From NCBI GenBank assembly GCA_963556255.1, contig OY744607.1, positions 37,617,722 through 37,681,721 of the forward strand: 64,000 nt of DNA, given 5' to 3'. Positions 22,198 to 39,665 of the stretch are shown here, one piece after another; position 1 is the stretch's first letter; each line of letters opens with the position of its first letter. The notes under the pieces were generated by a model, which saw only the letters and a list, made by a program, of their open reading frames with translations, was not told the origin of the DNA and made no database searches. Both the position numbers and the translations under genes were made by a program. The DNA comes from Allolobophora icterica. Its lineage: Eukaryota > Annelida > Clitellata > Crassiclitellata > Lumbricidae.

Positions 22198-22689
22198 CAT
22201 GGGCGGCGATCTAGGGGGGAAGGGGGACATGTCCCCCCACCTTTAAGAGTGGGGGGACACTCCATACATTTGTCCCCCCACATTTTGAGGAAACACCAAA
22301 AAAGGCGGATAAATGTAATTGCGTGTGAGGGTTTTCGCAGGGTTTCTGACCAGACGAGGCAAAAATGAAATTTTTTTAGCAGAAGTGTCCCCCAAAAATT
22401 ATGAGAAAGAAGAAGGAATTCGTATAAAAGTAAAAAAAAGTAAAATTTTTTAGATGAATTATTGTATTGTTGGGAGACGGGAAAAGTAACAGTTGTAAAA
22501 AGCGAAAAAGTGGTGAATGACTAAAAAAAGGTCATCAACTTTTTTTGGATGAATTACTAGAAAAGCCCTCAACTTTTGTGGAGATGAATTTCTAAAAAGT
22601 AGGGCATGGAATTCTTGAAAAAAGGTCATCGACCAGACCGTAGCCAACTTTGTCCCCCCCCCACCTCTCAGACAAGATCGCCGCCACTG
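22198..22689. mobile_element. hAT MITE with perfect 8-bp target duplication
   Basis: Termini CATGGGCGGCGATCT and AGATCGCCGCCACTG are inverted repeats of the CAGTGGCGG hAT type. The flanking direct repeat CTTGGATA occurs at 22190-22197 and 22690-22697. The subterminal regions are C/G-homopolymer rich. There is no ORF. Confidence 0.88.
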
Positions 22690-22915
22690 CTTGGATATAA
22701 ACCACGAATGTCGGTGCTGAATTGAAAGGGGAAACATAGACGTGCAGTGAAAGCTGTTACCAATACTGGTACATTCTATCGGCCATTGGCCTCCCCTTTG
22801 TTTGCATAATCGACCTAACTTGTGGTTGATTAGTTGGCACGAAATAAAATACCTTGGATTGTCCTTAATATTCGAGTTCATTTGCAATGTCATTGTAATT
22901 TACAGCCAACATAGA

Positions 22916-23395
22916 GGTCGTCCGTAAAGGACGTCCGCAATGAGGTGGAAGGAGGGTCATCCCAATGCGGACAAGGGGAGAAGGATTATGACGAGTGTGG
23001 AAGTCCTCATATAAATTTGATACATTTAGTTTTTTCAGTGCAAAAACCTGAAAGTTGTTACCTTAAGCATCAACTTCAGTCAGATGGCAGACAGTTTGTA
23101 CTAAACGGTAATATTCCGTTGCAGACAGCTCGATAGTCATTTCATCAGCGTGCACAGGGACCCATGTGGAATAATAGTACATGTAAAAAGAATGACGATG
23201 ACATTAAAAAGTGGATTTGAGTTTGGTATGCTGCAAAAGCAGCAGAAAGGGGAAGTCGGTTGATGAGTGAGTGCTGCCACACAGCAGGAGTCTTGAAACC
23301 AGTCGTCCTGATGCAAATGGGAGGGAAGGTATGGCCAAGGGGAGGGAGGAGGTCCAAGGTAGGTCATTTTTGCGGACGTCCTTTATGGACGACCC
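22916..23395. mobile_element. TIR MITE (GGTCGTCCATAAAGGACGTC type)
   Basis: The left end GGTCGTCCGTAAAGGACG and the right end CGTCCTTTATGGACGACC are inverted repeats of about 24 bp. The terminal repeat is itself partly self-complementary (CGTCC...GGACG). No target duplication is evident. A GGGGTCGTCCAGAAAC stretch at 20897 may be a solitary end of the same family. Confidence 0.75.
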
Positions 23396-24409
23396 CGTAC
23401 GCAATTGAATCGGTTTACTGAGACGTGGGAAATGGCACCTGAAGCTGTAACCTGATTTGTGCAGAATGTTTAATACATGTAGGCCTACTGTACGTGTAAG
23501 TACCGATGGGAACTCGTCGATAGTGGAGTGTTAAGTGGGACTAATTGTTGCGCGAGATAAGCTCGATGTGCGGCTAATATTTCGGGGTTAAGAGGTTGCA
23601 ATGCGTTCATCTTTCCGAATTTTCAGTTGAGAATGTCGATCTGAAATAACGAACAAACAGCTGTAATAACAGTTGCGGCCGACGAGTCAGACTTCATCAT
23701 TAAACGTATTAAATCGGTTAAAGGGCTGCAGATACACAATACTAACATCTGTGACTTCGGTTACCTGCTGCGGTTTACGTAGTTCCGCCTTTCGTCGCTT
23801 CGTTTACCTTATCTCGGAATCTCTGTTATAGTCTTTGAGTAGAGAGGTCTGCTATAGTCGAGTGGCTTCTGGAGCTTCTTCGTGTTGCTATTAAACCGTG
23901 AAATGAAAGACGAGATACACGCAGGTGCTTATGTTCGATGCGGATAACAAGTCAGAAGATCTGTGCTGTAGAATTACGGCACCAGTCTCGTTAATTTATA
24001 GACTCTGCTTATGTCTGCCAGTGTCCTTACTAAATCATGCTTGCCTCAAGAGATTGGCGTGCAGTTGTCCTTGGCGCTTCATTATATTATTGCATATTAT
24101 AGGCCCTAGTAGTAGGCCGCACATGCAACTATATATAAAGAGCTATTGCCTGACGTATCGTTATGTACAGTAGGCCTAGGCTAAATAGGTTTACGTTTGG
24201 AATTCGGTAGACAATTTGTTTCGGAAGTTGCAAGTAAAAACGTTACTTTAATTCGTCTGCTGCAGGGGCGTGTTAGTATTTTTGAAGAATTAAGTTAAAC
24301 TTTGCTAGGTAGGCCCTACATGTAGCTTATATCTTTAAAAGCTCTAGAATTGTACGCAGTCCTAACACGCATAGGAGAGTTAGGCCTACAGACTCGACGA
24401 CAATCTGAA
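23396..24409 (+). other. Upstream region of the bHLH gene
   Basis: No ORF with recognisable content. Its distal part (about 23830 onward) is weakly alignable with 42115-42690, upstream of the second bHLH copy. That conservation suggests 5' UTR or promoter. AGGCCTA words are frequent near the start codon. Confidence 0.45.
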
Positions 24410-24988
24410 ATGGAACAGGCTGATGGTACTAGCATCCAGATATCTGCCGCCGTGTGGTCGCCATCGAGTGGAACTTTTCACCAGAAGCGAAGCGAGTGTT
24501 GCGTCGATGCGTTTTGCATAGGCAACCTACGGGCGTCGTCGAGTTATGTTCTTTCGGGTAGCTCGCTTCTCAAGGCCGATTGCGGTTTCGTGAATTACGG
24601 AGCGTTAATTTCAACGGAAGTGCAGAACGACGGTAACCTCGGTCCCTTCAGAAACGGAGAAACTCCGAAGTCGACAGAACGGGGTATCAGTGTCTGTATC
24701 AAGAGAAGAACAGGCAACAGCAGGAACAGCACCAATGACAACAAAAGGATCATCAGTCGTGTATACGCAACGCAGCGAGAGCGCAATCGGATGGCGCTTG
24801 TGAATTCGGCATTCGATGAGTTGCGACGGGTCGTTCCAAAGCCAAATCTCAGCGATCAGCAGAGACTGTCAAAGATTGCAACGCTCAGAATGGCCACTAA
24901 GTACATCGCGGCGCTCACGAATATTCTAGAATGCACCACCGATGGTAGGCCTACTCGCCCACATTGCGGCCATCTCGGTCAATGTTAG
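24410..24988 (+). CDS. Class A basic helix-loop-helix transcription factor (atonal-like domain), intact
   Basis: A 192-residue ORF whose bHLH domain spans about residues 117-173. The basic region is RVYATQRERNRM, helix 1 LVNSAFDELRRVVP, the loop KPNLSDQQ, and helix 2 RLSKIATLRMATKYIAALTN. Basic residues and the helix pattern predict dimerisation with an E protein on E-boxes. FDELRRVVP and YIAALTNIL resemble Atoh7-type proteins. ALVN and the long loop are atypical, so subfamily assignment is open. The N-terminal 115 residues are Ser/Asn-rich without a known motif. The ATG is the first in frame and has good context (G at -3, G at +4). Homology with the second copy also includes this ATG. The tail ends 19 residues after the domain. 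A GTAGGC at 24943 could be a splice donor extending the protein. The partner copy at 42690-46315 is a pseudogene. Confidence 0.85.
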   Translation: MEQADGTSIQISAAVWSPSSGTFHQKRSECCVDAFCIGNLRASSSYVLSGSSLLKADCGFVNYGALISTEVQNDGNLGPFRNGETPKSTERGISVCIKRRTGNSRNSTNDNKRIISRVYATQRERNRMALVNSAFDELRRVVPKPNLSDQQRLSKIATLRMATKYIAALTNILECTTDGRPTRPHCGHLGQC

Positions 24989-25500
24989 GCTTCGTGATTT
25001 CGCTGGATTTTTAGTCTCGTGATAGTCTGTCAGTTTTACCTGGAGGTGGTGTCGTAAGAATTGATAGGTCTATTCTTTACAAGAACGTGCAACCGATCTT
25101 ACGATAGCGCGGGCTTTTAAATCTCGTCATGAAATATCTGCCTGAAGCCGCGAAAAGAACGTCATCGATGTCATGTACCGGATTTTTTAAAATCATCTGC
25201 GCCGATAGGCATATTCGTTTATCTGTGATAATATCGGAACCGATGACGGAATAAATAGTCTAATCTGCACAATGTGGATCTGGTTTCGCAGGAGCAGTGG
25301 CGGTCTGACGGAAAATACAAAGTTGCAGAGCGTCGTTCCGCCTACACCCGTTGCCATTGCCATGAACAAATTTCTCACAAGGCTTAGGCTAAGTGCATTG
25401 CAAAATTTGTAGGGAAATTTGTTCAGAAGGACGCGCTAGTAATAGGCCTAGATAGGACATGCTGGTTTCCATAGCAGAGGGGTGATTCAGCAGTACAGTT
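24989..25500 (+). repeat. bHLH 3' flank, duplicated at 47237-47640
   Basis: Blocks such as CATTGCGGCCATCTC, TCAATGTTA.GC.TCGTGAT and CGTTCCGCCTACA..C recur in order at 47250-47520. This shows that the segmental duplication extends beyond the coding part. No gene is recognised in it. Confidence 0.7.
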
Positions 25501-25859
25501 TAACGTTGCAGCAGCGTGGCTGTATTTTTTTTAACAAAAATTTTTTCGTCATAAAGATTTATGTCCAATTTAAGGTGTTGTGGTTAATTGAACTGAACAA
25601 ATTGCTGCAGGGGGAGCTCAAAGAGGCTTCCGATTTCAGGTATGATAAGCAAATTAACTCTTCTTTTTTCACTATCTAAGCTTAAATTATTTCTGATTGA
25701 TCAACCGCTTATTTGGGTCTTTGATGAATAATGATGATCAAGGCTGATGATGATCATTAATTTTATAGAGTAGGCCTATTACTTAAAATACCTGGCAATC
25801 TTTATACAAATTAAGTCTTTGTTTAAGCTCTAGGCCTATAATCGTAATCTTTTCTAAAG

Positions 25860-26940
25860 CGCCACTGTAAAGCTGAGCGCAAAGCACCAGCTTATTCACG
25901 AGCGCTGCGACGTATCCGAGGGGTTGTCTAGAGATCGATGTCCATTGGTGGTCCGAGTCCGATTGCCAGAGAGACCAGGGAGAGGCAGAGCAGCTGTTAC
26001 GGCGGGTTTCGCTGAGGACGAGAAGGCTTGGAAGGCAGAGGATCAGATGAATCAGGGTAGGAATTCTTGAAGAGGTGAGTCTTCAATTTGGAGTGGAAAG
26101 CCTGTGGGGTGATGAGTAGAGGAGCCCGAGGTAGATGACGGTGAGTGAGTGGCGTTATTGGCGGAGGAACTGAGAAAATGCGGCATTCGAAGGGAAGTTC
26201 GTTCCAGAGTTGAGGTGCAGTGTGGAGAACTTGAGGGAGTAGTGACTGGGGGCGGGGGGGGCGGGAGAGAGTGAGATTGGAGGATGAACGGGTAGATCGG
26301 GGTGGCTGGATGGTGAAGAGTTCATGAAGGTACTTTCGCTGGGAGTATTGTAGTGTTGTAGGTTAGCAACAGATGCGCGAGAGGTTCGAAATGTGATTAC
26401 AGAAGGATAGATGTGGATCAAAGGTAACACCAAGATTGCGAACAGGTGATCGAGTCGGAGGTAAAAGTGAGAGAAGAAGAGCTGGTGGGTAAGTGTATGG
26501 AAGAGTCAGCGATTTTTTTTATCTGATCTGGAAGTCCAAGGAGAATAAATTCAGTTTTTGCAGGGTTGAGGCTGAGGAGGTTGGAGGACATCCTTTTAGA
26601 TATTAGGTTGACCACATCGAGTTGTTGAGCAATGGAGGTGGAGAAGGAGCTGGGGGAGAAAGATATGAAGAGTTGGGTGTCGTCTGCATACAGATGGTGG
26701 CCAACAGAAGAAGATTTTATTAGATGGCTCAGGGTGTAGTGTAAAGGATGAAAAGAAGTGGCCCTAGGACGGAGCCTCGAGGAACACCACAAGAGAGTGG
26801 GAGGGGTTGTGACGAGTGGCTGGAGGCTTTAACAGAGATGGAGCGGGAAGACAAGTAAGACTGGAACCAAAGTAGAGCATTGCCAGAGACGCCAAACCAA
26901 GAGGACAGCCGTAGGAGAAGTAGTTCGTGATCTATACATA
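25860..26940 (-). mobile_element. CR1/L2-type LINE, RT-to-3' end fragment
   Basis: The minus strand encodes LSHLIKSSSVGHHLYADDTQ, the reverse transcriptase catalytic YADD. It continues with NLLSLNPAKTEFILLGL and SITCSQSWCYL. A frame-shifted part then has NLQHYNTPSESTFMNS and the C-terminal HYSLKFSTLHLNS. Upstream residues in the shifted frame continue to about 26940. The 3' tail is shared with 8368, 10780 and 50945. Multiple frameshifts make it inactive. Confidence 0.85.
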
Positions 26941-27540
26941 CATGACCTATGCATCGTACATGTATAGGCCTACTATAAATTGCATTAGATTACACTACGT
27001 ACACACGCAGCTATTTACCGCTATAGGCCTATTATAGGTGTATATATGTACACACACCTGTATACATTCAGTACCCTTCCATGTATGTCTGCGCCTTTGA
27101 TTTTTTAGGCTTTTCTCTCGGACTTCAATCCTTGTTTCTCCGTTGCCCTAGGCTGTTAACCCTCTGAAAGCTTTCGTGATTTTATCCTAACGCCGACACT
27201 GCGCGTAGGATTTTGTTGCAGTGACTTGCCTATCTGAACATTGGATCATACATGATCTGTGATCAGTGGTTAAACTGGTTTGGGTCAGCAGTGGGAACTC
27301 AAAAGAAGTTTTATTGGAACGCATGCGTTACCAGGGCTCTATTGCACTGTTGGCAGTGGAAACGCAAGCAACGAATTTCGAGAGCTGTGGGAACGCCGTT
27401 CCCACGCGTTCCCACCCACTTTAAACGCTGTCTGTGATATGATGGTGGGTTTTAAAACTCGTGACCGTAATTTAATTAACAGATCTATTCTGTGCGGGCA
27501 TCATATATAAACTCTACGACAGCAGACAGAACGTCATTCG

Positions 27541-28130
27541 CACAGAGGCGTAGCTAGGAGGGAGCAAGGGGAGCGACCGCTCCCCTTGAGACCATTTTCC
27601 AAAATGTGGAGCCTTTTTCACTATTTATTCCAATCGTTCGAAATTTATTTATTCCAACCGTTCGAATGACATAAGAAATATGTTACATTATACTTAAGCG
27701 GTAAAACTCTGTCAATCCTTTCATAATTATATGTAGTAGGCCTATAGGCCTATAATGTATTTACTAATTGTGGGCCTATTTGTTACAATCGTAACAATTC
27801 TGAGTTCTTCTAATATTCTGGAAAAAGTGCTAGAGAAGGCTTTCAGTTTATCCACATAAAGTACTAAAAGCCATGGTCGCCAATGACATGTGTTCCATTT
27901 ATCCTAGCCTGTCCACATTGTACCGCATTTTTCTGACCTTGCCAATAAACAACGCTGGTGCGAAACGATCTTTCAGCCGACTCAAACTCATAAAATCGTA
28001 CGTACGTTCTACAGTAATCTACACTAAGCGAGGACAGACTGGCTTAGCCTTGATTACGATCGAAAGACAATTCACTATTGACTATCGTTTCTGCTATAGG
28101 CCTACCAATCCCTCTTTCTCTTTTCTGCAT
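27541..28130 (+). mobile_element. hAT transposase relic (C-terminal dimerisation region)
   Basis: A hAT-like end, CAGAGGCGTAGCTAGG, lies at 27541. From about 27885 the plus strand encodes YPSLSTLYRIFLTLPINNAG, then AKRSFSRLKLIKSYVRSTV and TGLALITIERQF. This is the C-terminal hAT dimerisation domain (LPVTNAxxERSFSxLKxIKxxLRSTM...LALLSIE). The catalytic core is missing and no right-hand TIR was located. Confidence 0.75.
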
Positions 28131-28779
28131 CTCGTCTACGATAGACTGGGGTCAAATCGATTCCAGGTCAATATCCAGGAGTCAGGCAGACAGACAGACA
28201 GACAACTAGGGGCCTGAGGTGGCTGGTGTTTAGAGCTGAAACGACATTTCGAGTGTTATTGTTGTGGAACTTTAAATTATATAATTCCTTCTGGTTTTTA
28301 GCTTCAGTGACGAATTTCAGAAGTTTCACAATTCTATTGTGTAAACAATTCAGGCACTCCACTGTCATCAATTTTTGCAGTAAAACCTAGTTGATGAGGG
28401 TGGCTTAAAAACTGACGAAATATCTTCTGCTACGTCAATCACCCTGGAGCTACAGGGCCTAATTTTCATGTAGGATCCATGTATTTTCTTCATTCGTCCT
28501 GTAGTTAGGCGCATAGCAGGTTAGCAACACAATGGAAGTTATAACTTGGCCTACACTTGTTCAATTTAAGTTCAATTTAAAGACCCCTATGCCTTAATTT
28601 ATTTCCAAACGAGCAAGAGTATTGACTTAAAGAAACTTCATTAAACCAAAGATCTTTGATTAAACCACTAAGCAAGAAAAGATCAAAGATATTTTTTAAA
28701 AACAACGTTTTATGTACAATTAATCTGTAAAATATAACAGCGATGTATACGGTCGTTGTGAGAAAGGCTCACCAGTGCA

Positions 28780-29557
28780 AAAATATCGCTAATTTCAACG
28801 TTATGATATTTCAAAACATCATTCTCTGTTATAAATTAGAAACAAGAAACAAAGTATAAGCTTAATCAATCAAACAAACAATCAATCATAATAAATATTT
28901 CAAAAATTGATATAAATAGTCTTTAAAGTTAAACAGGCCTATATTACAGAATTCTGGAAGCTTCGAAAAAGCAATTCGAAGATTTGACGCCAGTTGGAAA
29001 CTTCTATGGGTTGAAAGTCCAGCACGTTGAGCACCAGACTATCGTGCAATCGGCACGAAATAACTGCAAATTAAAAATGTATAAAAACAGAATAATCTCG
29101 CACAAGCCGATTTATATTGGCTGAGTCCTGAAGGTCGTAGTGTTCGAGTCAATGGCCGCATAAACATGAAATATTTACATTTTGGTAACTCGCTAATTAA
29201 ATGCACAGTGAACTACATGGTCCAAGTCTCCACAAAATGGCAAAAAGAGAAAGAGGTCGATCTTGGACGTTAAATCTGTGAAAACAGTTGCACAATTATT
29301 TAACACAAAAAGTCGTCGCTTGCAATATGGAATTCAGACCATCAAGGCGTACATTATAAAAAGCAATTAAGTTGATGACACCACAACAGTAACAAATATA
29401 TTTACCACTGCATAACAAAGAATTTCCTAGAAAATTATGAACAACAATATTACATATACGAACACATTAAACGCCGATAAAAAACGACCTATTGCTGATA
29501 TGGCGTCATCAAAACAACGTACACAAACTACCCACGTTCAATTTTCCTACTCAGGCT
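28780..29557. repeat. 3' flank of cytokine gene A, duplicated at 53960-54620
   Basis: Several blocks, such as ATAAATTAGAAACAA, TAATAAATATTT, GGAAGCTT, GCACAAGCCG/ACACAAGCCG and CGTAGTGTT...GTCAATGG, recur in the same order and orientation at 53990-54290. This stretch has no ORF of interest. Confidence 0.65.
28981..29056 (+). repeat. 76-bp segment with inverted copy at 32003-32078
   Basis: GATTTGACGCCAGTTGGAAA...CGTGCAATCGGC is present as a near-identical reverse complement about 3 kb away, in intron 3 of cytokine gene A. A diverged direct copy lies near 54165. Confidence 0.85.
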
Positions 29558-29732
29558 CAGGAGCGTAACTTTGGTCTAAAAAGTGGGGAGTACCAATTTC
29601 TTCTCCACTTTCGCTTTTCATATGGAGACCATCTCTGTTGATTGGCATTGTTTAAAAAGTGGGGTATGGTACCCCCCAGTTCAAAAAGTGGGGGTACAGG
29701 TACCCCTCGTACCCCCACAAATTACGCATATG
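29558..29732. mobile_element. hAT MITE with perfect 8-bp target duplication
   Basis: Termini CAGGAGCGTAACTTT and AAATTACGCATATG form an imperfect inverted repeat. The direct repeat CTCAGGCT is at 29550-29557 and 29733-29740. The interior repeats AAAAAGTGGGG. It is located just 3' of cytokine gene A. Confidence 0.82.
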
Positions 29733-29958
29733 CTCAGGCTTACTAGTCACCTTCTATCCATCTTCCGTAAGGGTCTTTGCATTAAAGTGCAATTGTAATC
29801 ATTTATACAAATAAAACATTTTTAAAGTGCAATTTCTACTCATCTACAAAGTCCTAACTATCATTGTAACGTAATCCTGAGATGCGGTAACCGATAAATT
29901 TGAGGGCTGAGTTCACCGGGTTTGAGCGAGACCTACAAAAGCTACAAATCGACACAGA

Positions 29959-34888
<4,930 letters not shown>

Positions 34889-35116
34889 GTTCTCAGCTTC
34901 GGATAGGAATCAAAACTCAGCGTCTCGGCAAACAGAGTGGCGCAGTTACCGTCAAATTTATCACAGATGAAACGGAATGCAACAAAGCACTAAATTAAGC
35001 AAAATGTAAATGAAGTGCTAATCACAGTTATACGATTTCTCAGTTGTAGTCAAGTCGTCGCTTCTTGGAGGCGATTGATATGCTTTACGTTCAGCTCCGA
35101 AGGCCCTTATATATAT
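34889..35116 (-). promoter_or_regulatory. Cytokine A 5' UTR exon and TATA-type promoter
   Basis: On the minus strand a TATATATAAG box sits at 35106-35116. Downstream blocks are shared with gene B: CCAAGAAG, CGACTTGACTACAACTGAGA, then TTAGTGCTTTGTTGCAT and TCCGAAGCTGAGAAC. They end in ATGG at the donor. The near-identical order in gene B (58136-58379) shows that promoter and leader were duplicated with the gene. The transcription start is inferred to lie about 30 bp after the TATA box. Confidence 0.65.
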
Positions 35117-36285
35117 GCAGTTCAACCCATCATGCACATAGAGGTCACGTGTTCGCGTGGTCTGGTTAATATCGGTATCAAATGTAGCAACATTCCAATC
35201 TCATTCGAGTAAGATTTTACCTAAACCCGGTAGTTAGGATCAACGTGGGTGCGGCATACCCACAGCGAAGCCGTCAGAATGAGATTGGGAATTCCAGAGC
35301 GAGCGACCGTCCAAAGGCAAAAGCAGTTCAGTCTGATGGCACTAAGTGGGCGGCGAGTGTCGTGACTACGAAAGGAAGATTACCCTCTACTGCGGGAAGT
35401 ACGAGTGTACCCTTCTCCCTGCCACATCAGCAGCAGCAAATCTTTTTCACCCAGCTAATCTTCATAGGATTTTCCAAGCTGTTGTCACACGAGGGTGGGG
35501 CCGAAACTAATCGGCCTAAATTGCATCGTGCTATGTAAGAATAGAGCTTAATCACAGCGAAGCATACTGTTTAGCGACTTTCGAAATAAGAATTTTTCAG
35601 GCGCTAAAGAAAGGGAGGATGGCTGATGCATAGCCTACCCAAAAGTCAGCACATTGAGAGCACTGAAATCGAGTCTATAAGTTCTATCACTGACCTAAGC
35701 TCATAACTTGAACAATAACTCTAACACTGTAGGTTCTTTTTAGCCTACTAATTTTTAGTTTTGACTGAGCGCCTATTTTTGGGCACTGAAAACAACCTAA
35801 GATTTCGATGGTGAATATAATAGGGCCTATTCCATGTTTAGAGTTGCTTAAACGTCAAACTGATACCTCCTCCAGTGCAATATTGTTCTACTTTCCTGCA
35901 CGCTATAAGTTCAGGTCGCAAAAAAGAATAAAACAAGCAGAAAGGATGCTACTATTCACGAGCTCACTCCCTCCTAGGCCGTCCTACATCTGAAACACAT
36001 TCTACATAATTATGCTTTGATTGACACTGAGTTTGTTGCGTAGGTCCTATATAATCTGGTCGTTAAACTGTCACGTCTCCTACTGGACAGTCTAGACTCG
36101 ACGGCGTGTCTGAGGTAAAGCCAATTAGTTTCATGCGAAATCCGTCAAGGAACTAATTAGGAATAGGGGACTAATTAAAAAATTACGATCATATGATCTA
36201 TAGACGAATGAATGACGTCTTTGTGCAGGAAATTCTATGATATATATGGATACGTGTATGCATACACGCGTGGTTGTCTTTCTAG
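35117..36285. other. Upstream flank of cytokine A; no gene recognised
   Basis: Blocks such as AATAAGAATTT.TCAGGCGCTAAA (35586) and GAATGACGTCTTTGTGCAGG (36207) recur upstream of gene B at 59071 and 59311, so the duplicated unit reaches about 36.2 kb. The ORFs show no family features. Confidence 0.5.
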
Positions 36286-37150
36286 GCCTTGGGGGATTTC
36301 CAGCCGTATAGGGTTTCGTCCCATCAGTATGCTGAGTGCTGACGACACCCAGTCTCTTCTACATGGTCCAGCCTCTTCTGCTGTCCAGATGACTGAGCGT
36401 ATCTTAGCAGCAGCCTCCGCTCTGGATGCTTTCCACTAATCGCTTGCGGCTGAACTCTGACAAGACTCAGTTTATCTGCTTCGATGGTCGCCTCCACCTC
36501 AGCAAGATTGATTTGGAATCTCTACATCTTGGGTTCCCCTCATTCAATCTCCTCTTCTCTTTGTGCCTTGGGAATTGTCCTAAGTTAACCTTGTATCCCG
36601 ATTTTGCTTTTATCGTCTAGGCCAGCTGCTATCGATCCGCAAGTCTCTTTCATTTTATGCTGTCACTACACCGGTCCACACTCTGACCTGCACTCGGATG
36701 GACTTTGGCAATGCCGAGTACATTGACCTTCCCTCCTCCACTATGCACAAACTCCAGACTATTCTTAATGCTGCTGCTCGGCTTATAGGTGATATTCCTA
36801 AGTTTGCCGGATTTCTGCCTTTATTCGTGATTCCCTCCACTGGTTCTCTGCCAACAGCGAATTCAGTTTAAAACCCTCATCCTCATGCGCAACGGTCTTA
36901 CTGTATCTGCTCGGTCTTACGTAATGAATTTTTTACCCGGTTTCTTCCTTGCCTGGGCCTTCTTGCGATCCTCGACCTTATGGCTGTCACTCGTATGCGC
37001 TCTTCCACGGCACAATCCAGGAGCTTCGCCTATATGGATCCTTTTGCTTGGAACTATCTCCCCTTGCCTCTCCGCCAAGAGCTTCTTGCCCTCTCTCCTC
37101 TCCAGTTCTGTAGATGCCTGAAACCTTCCTTTGTGCGGGTGCTGGAATTG
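36286..37150 (+). mobile_element. CR1/L2-type LINE, RT-to-C-terminus fragment
   Basis: The plus strand reads SRIGFRPISMLSADDTQSLL (RT ADD motif), RLRLNSDKTQFICFDGRLHL, then CTRMDFGNAEYIDLPSSTMH and KLQTILNAAARLIGDIPKF. It continues with SFAYMDPFAWNYLPLPLRQE. The order matches RT thumb and C-terminal domain of CR1/L2 elements. Frame changes between blocks show decay. It inserted between the two duplicated gene units. Confidence 0.88.
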
Positions 37151-37261
37151 ATGCTGGTTGAGAGCGTCTTAGACGTTAAACCACATCCTTCAGTCCATCC
37201 CATGCGAGGTAAGAGATGTTATACAAATTGGAGGCGTGATACCACACCGTTTAGTCTTTAC

Positions 37262-37362
37262 CAATATGATATAATACGAATTAAAGAGACGTTATTTCAC
37301 ACCCATCCCTAAAATATGATATAATACGAATTCAAGAGACGTTATTTCACACCCATCCCTAT
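37262..37362. repeat. 50-bp direct repeat, two copies
   Basis: AATATGATATAATACGAATT, then AGAGACGTTATTTCACACCC, occurs twice in tandem near 37262 and 37312. A third diverged copy follows (ACGTTATTCCGCGCC). Confidence 0.88.
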
Positions 37363-37459
37363 ACGTTATTCCGCGCCATTTAGGCTATCCCTATAAGATA
37401 TTATATGGATTAAGGAGGCGTGATTCCACGCCCTATAGTAATAAGCTATCCATATAGGC

Positions 37460-38251
<792 letters not shown>

Positions 38252-38259
38252 CTATAGGC

Positions 38260-39200
38260 TGAATATAGGCCTATACGATATGAATAAGAGGGACGTCACT
38301 CCATTCCTTAGCCTATCCCAAAGGACGTGACCTTACAATAACTCTCATTAAACAGTAATTATAGCAATCAGAACTTAGTATTTGAACGAGCAGGATGTGA
38401 TGAAGCACAAGTAGCCCCCTTTACCCAAAAAGCCCGAGTGCGTGTGCACGAATTACAAGTCAGCGGCCATGTTCTGACTCCATTCATGACCGAATGGGTC
38501 GTCCAAAGTACAGGTCATAGGTCGCTTTTACTCGAGTAATTGCAATTCATATTGTATTAAGCCTATATTCGTCATTCACGTTTACTCTAATAGTATATTG
38601 AACTTCCGACGAGTTTCTCTTGTAGTAGCGCTACATAAAATTGCGATTACAATGAAATATCTGGTGTAGCGACTTCCACAGCGCCGTAAACTCTGTATCA
38701 GTTTATGGGACCTTCAAGTGCACGATCTGAGGAGATTGCATGACTGTTAGGAATCATAATCCATCGGAGAAATCCGGTCGAGGTGCGATTCGTCAGCGAA
38801 ACCAGAGACAATCCCGAGACCCAGCTTCATGACGTGGCCAATTTTAATGGAAAGGCCAATCAATAAGCAGAGAAACAGCTAAGGCCTAAGTTTTATTTAC
38901 AAGGCAATAATTATAATTGGCCTAATTGCCAGTAATTACGTGAATATTTGACATGTTCTGGGGTTCTAATAAAATAATGAAATCATCATCAAAGTTAGGT
39001 TTGATTTTACCGAGTGTTATGAACTTATATGGGAATCTTGCCGTACTCAGCCACGTTTAACCACAGGGATGGGCCACAGCCCCACTCGAAACCTGTCGGC
39101 ATGTAGTGATAGTACATTTTAAGTACCTCACAAAATAATGCTCTGTACTATCTAACACTCGGAGACAGCGGTCGAGTGTGATCCCGAGAGCCAGATTTAT
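38260..39200. other. Intergenic, nothing recognised
   Basis: No gene, TIR pair or family motif found. Only a short LINE-tail-like GTAGCGCTACATAAAATTG occurs near 38625. Confidence 0.5.
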
Positions 39201-39207
39201 ACTTTTC

Positions 39208-39265
39208 ATTCATTCTGAGAATTTATATAGCGCCTCTTCAAGATACTTACTCAGAGGCGCTTATA
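39208..39265 (-). repeat. LINE 3' tail fragment
   Basis: ATTTATATAGCGCCTCTTCA...TACTCAGAGGCGCT matches the tails at 9013 and 13874 in the same orientation. No coding part remains. Confidence 0.7.
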
Positions 39266-39394
39266 GTGCGGTCTCTCTTAATGGAAAGGTCAGTCCTAAA
39301 AATCACCTTGGATGAAACAGTCAATATAGGCAGTCATAGTACGGAATGGCCATTATACGTTGAATGTAGAAGAGATCGCATCATCATGACCACC

Positions 39395-39665
<271 letters not shown>

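Noticed and set aside
22459..22893. 144-codon minus-strand ORF
   Set aside because: It spans the right end of a hAT MITE and flanking DNA, so it cannot be an ancestral coding sequence.
24350..24409. Longer bHLH start 20 codons upstream
   Set aside because: The codon at 24350 region is TTG, not ATG. The first ATG is at 24410, and the duplicated copy aligns there with a good context.
35245..35538. 97-codon plus-strand ORF upstream of cytokine A
   Set aside because: Not conserved in the duplicated flank of gene B, with no motif.
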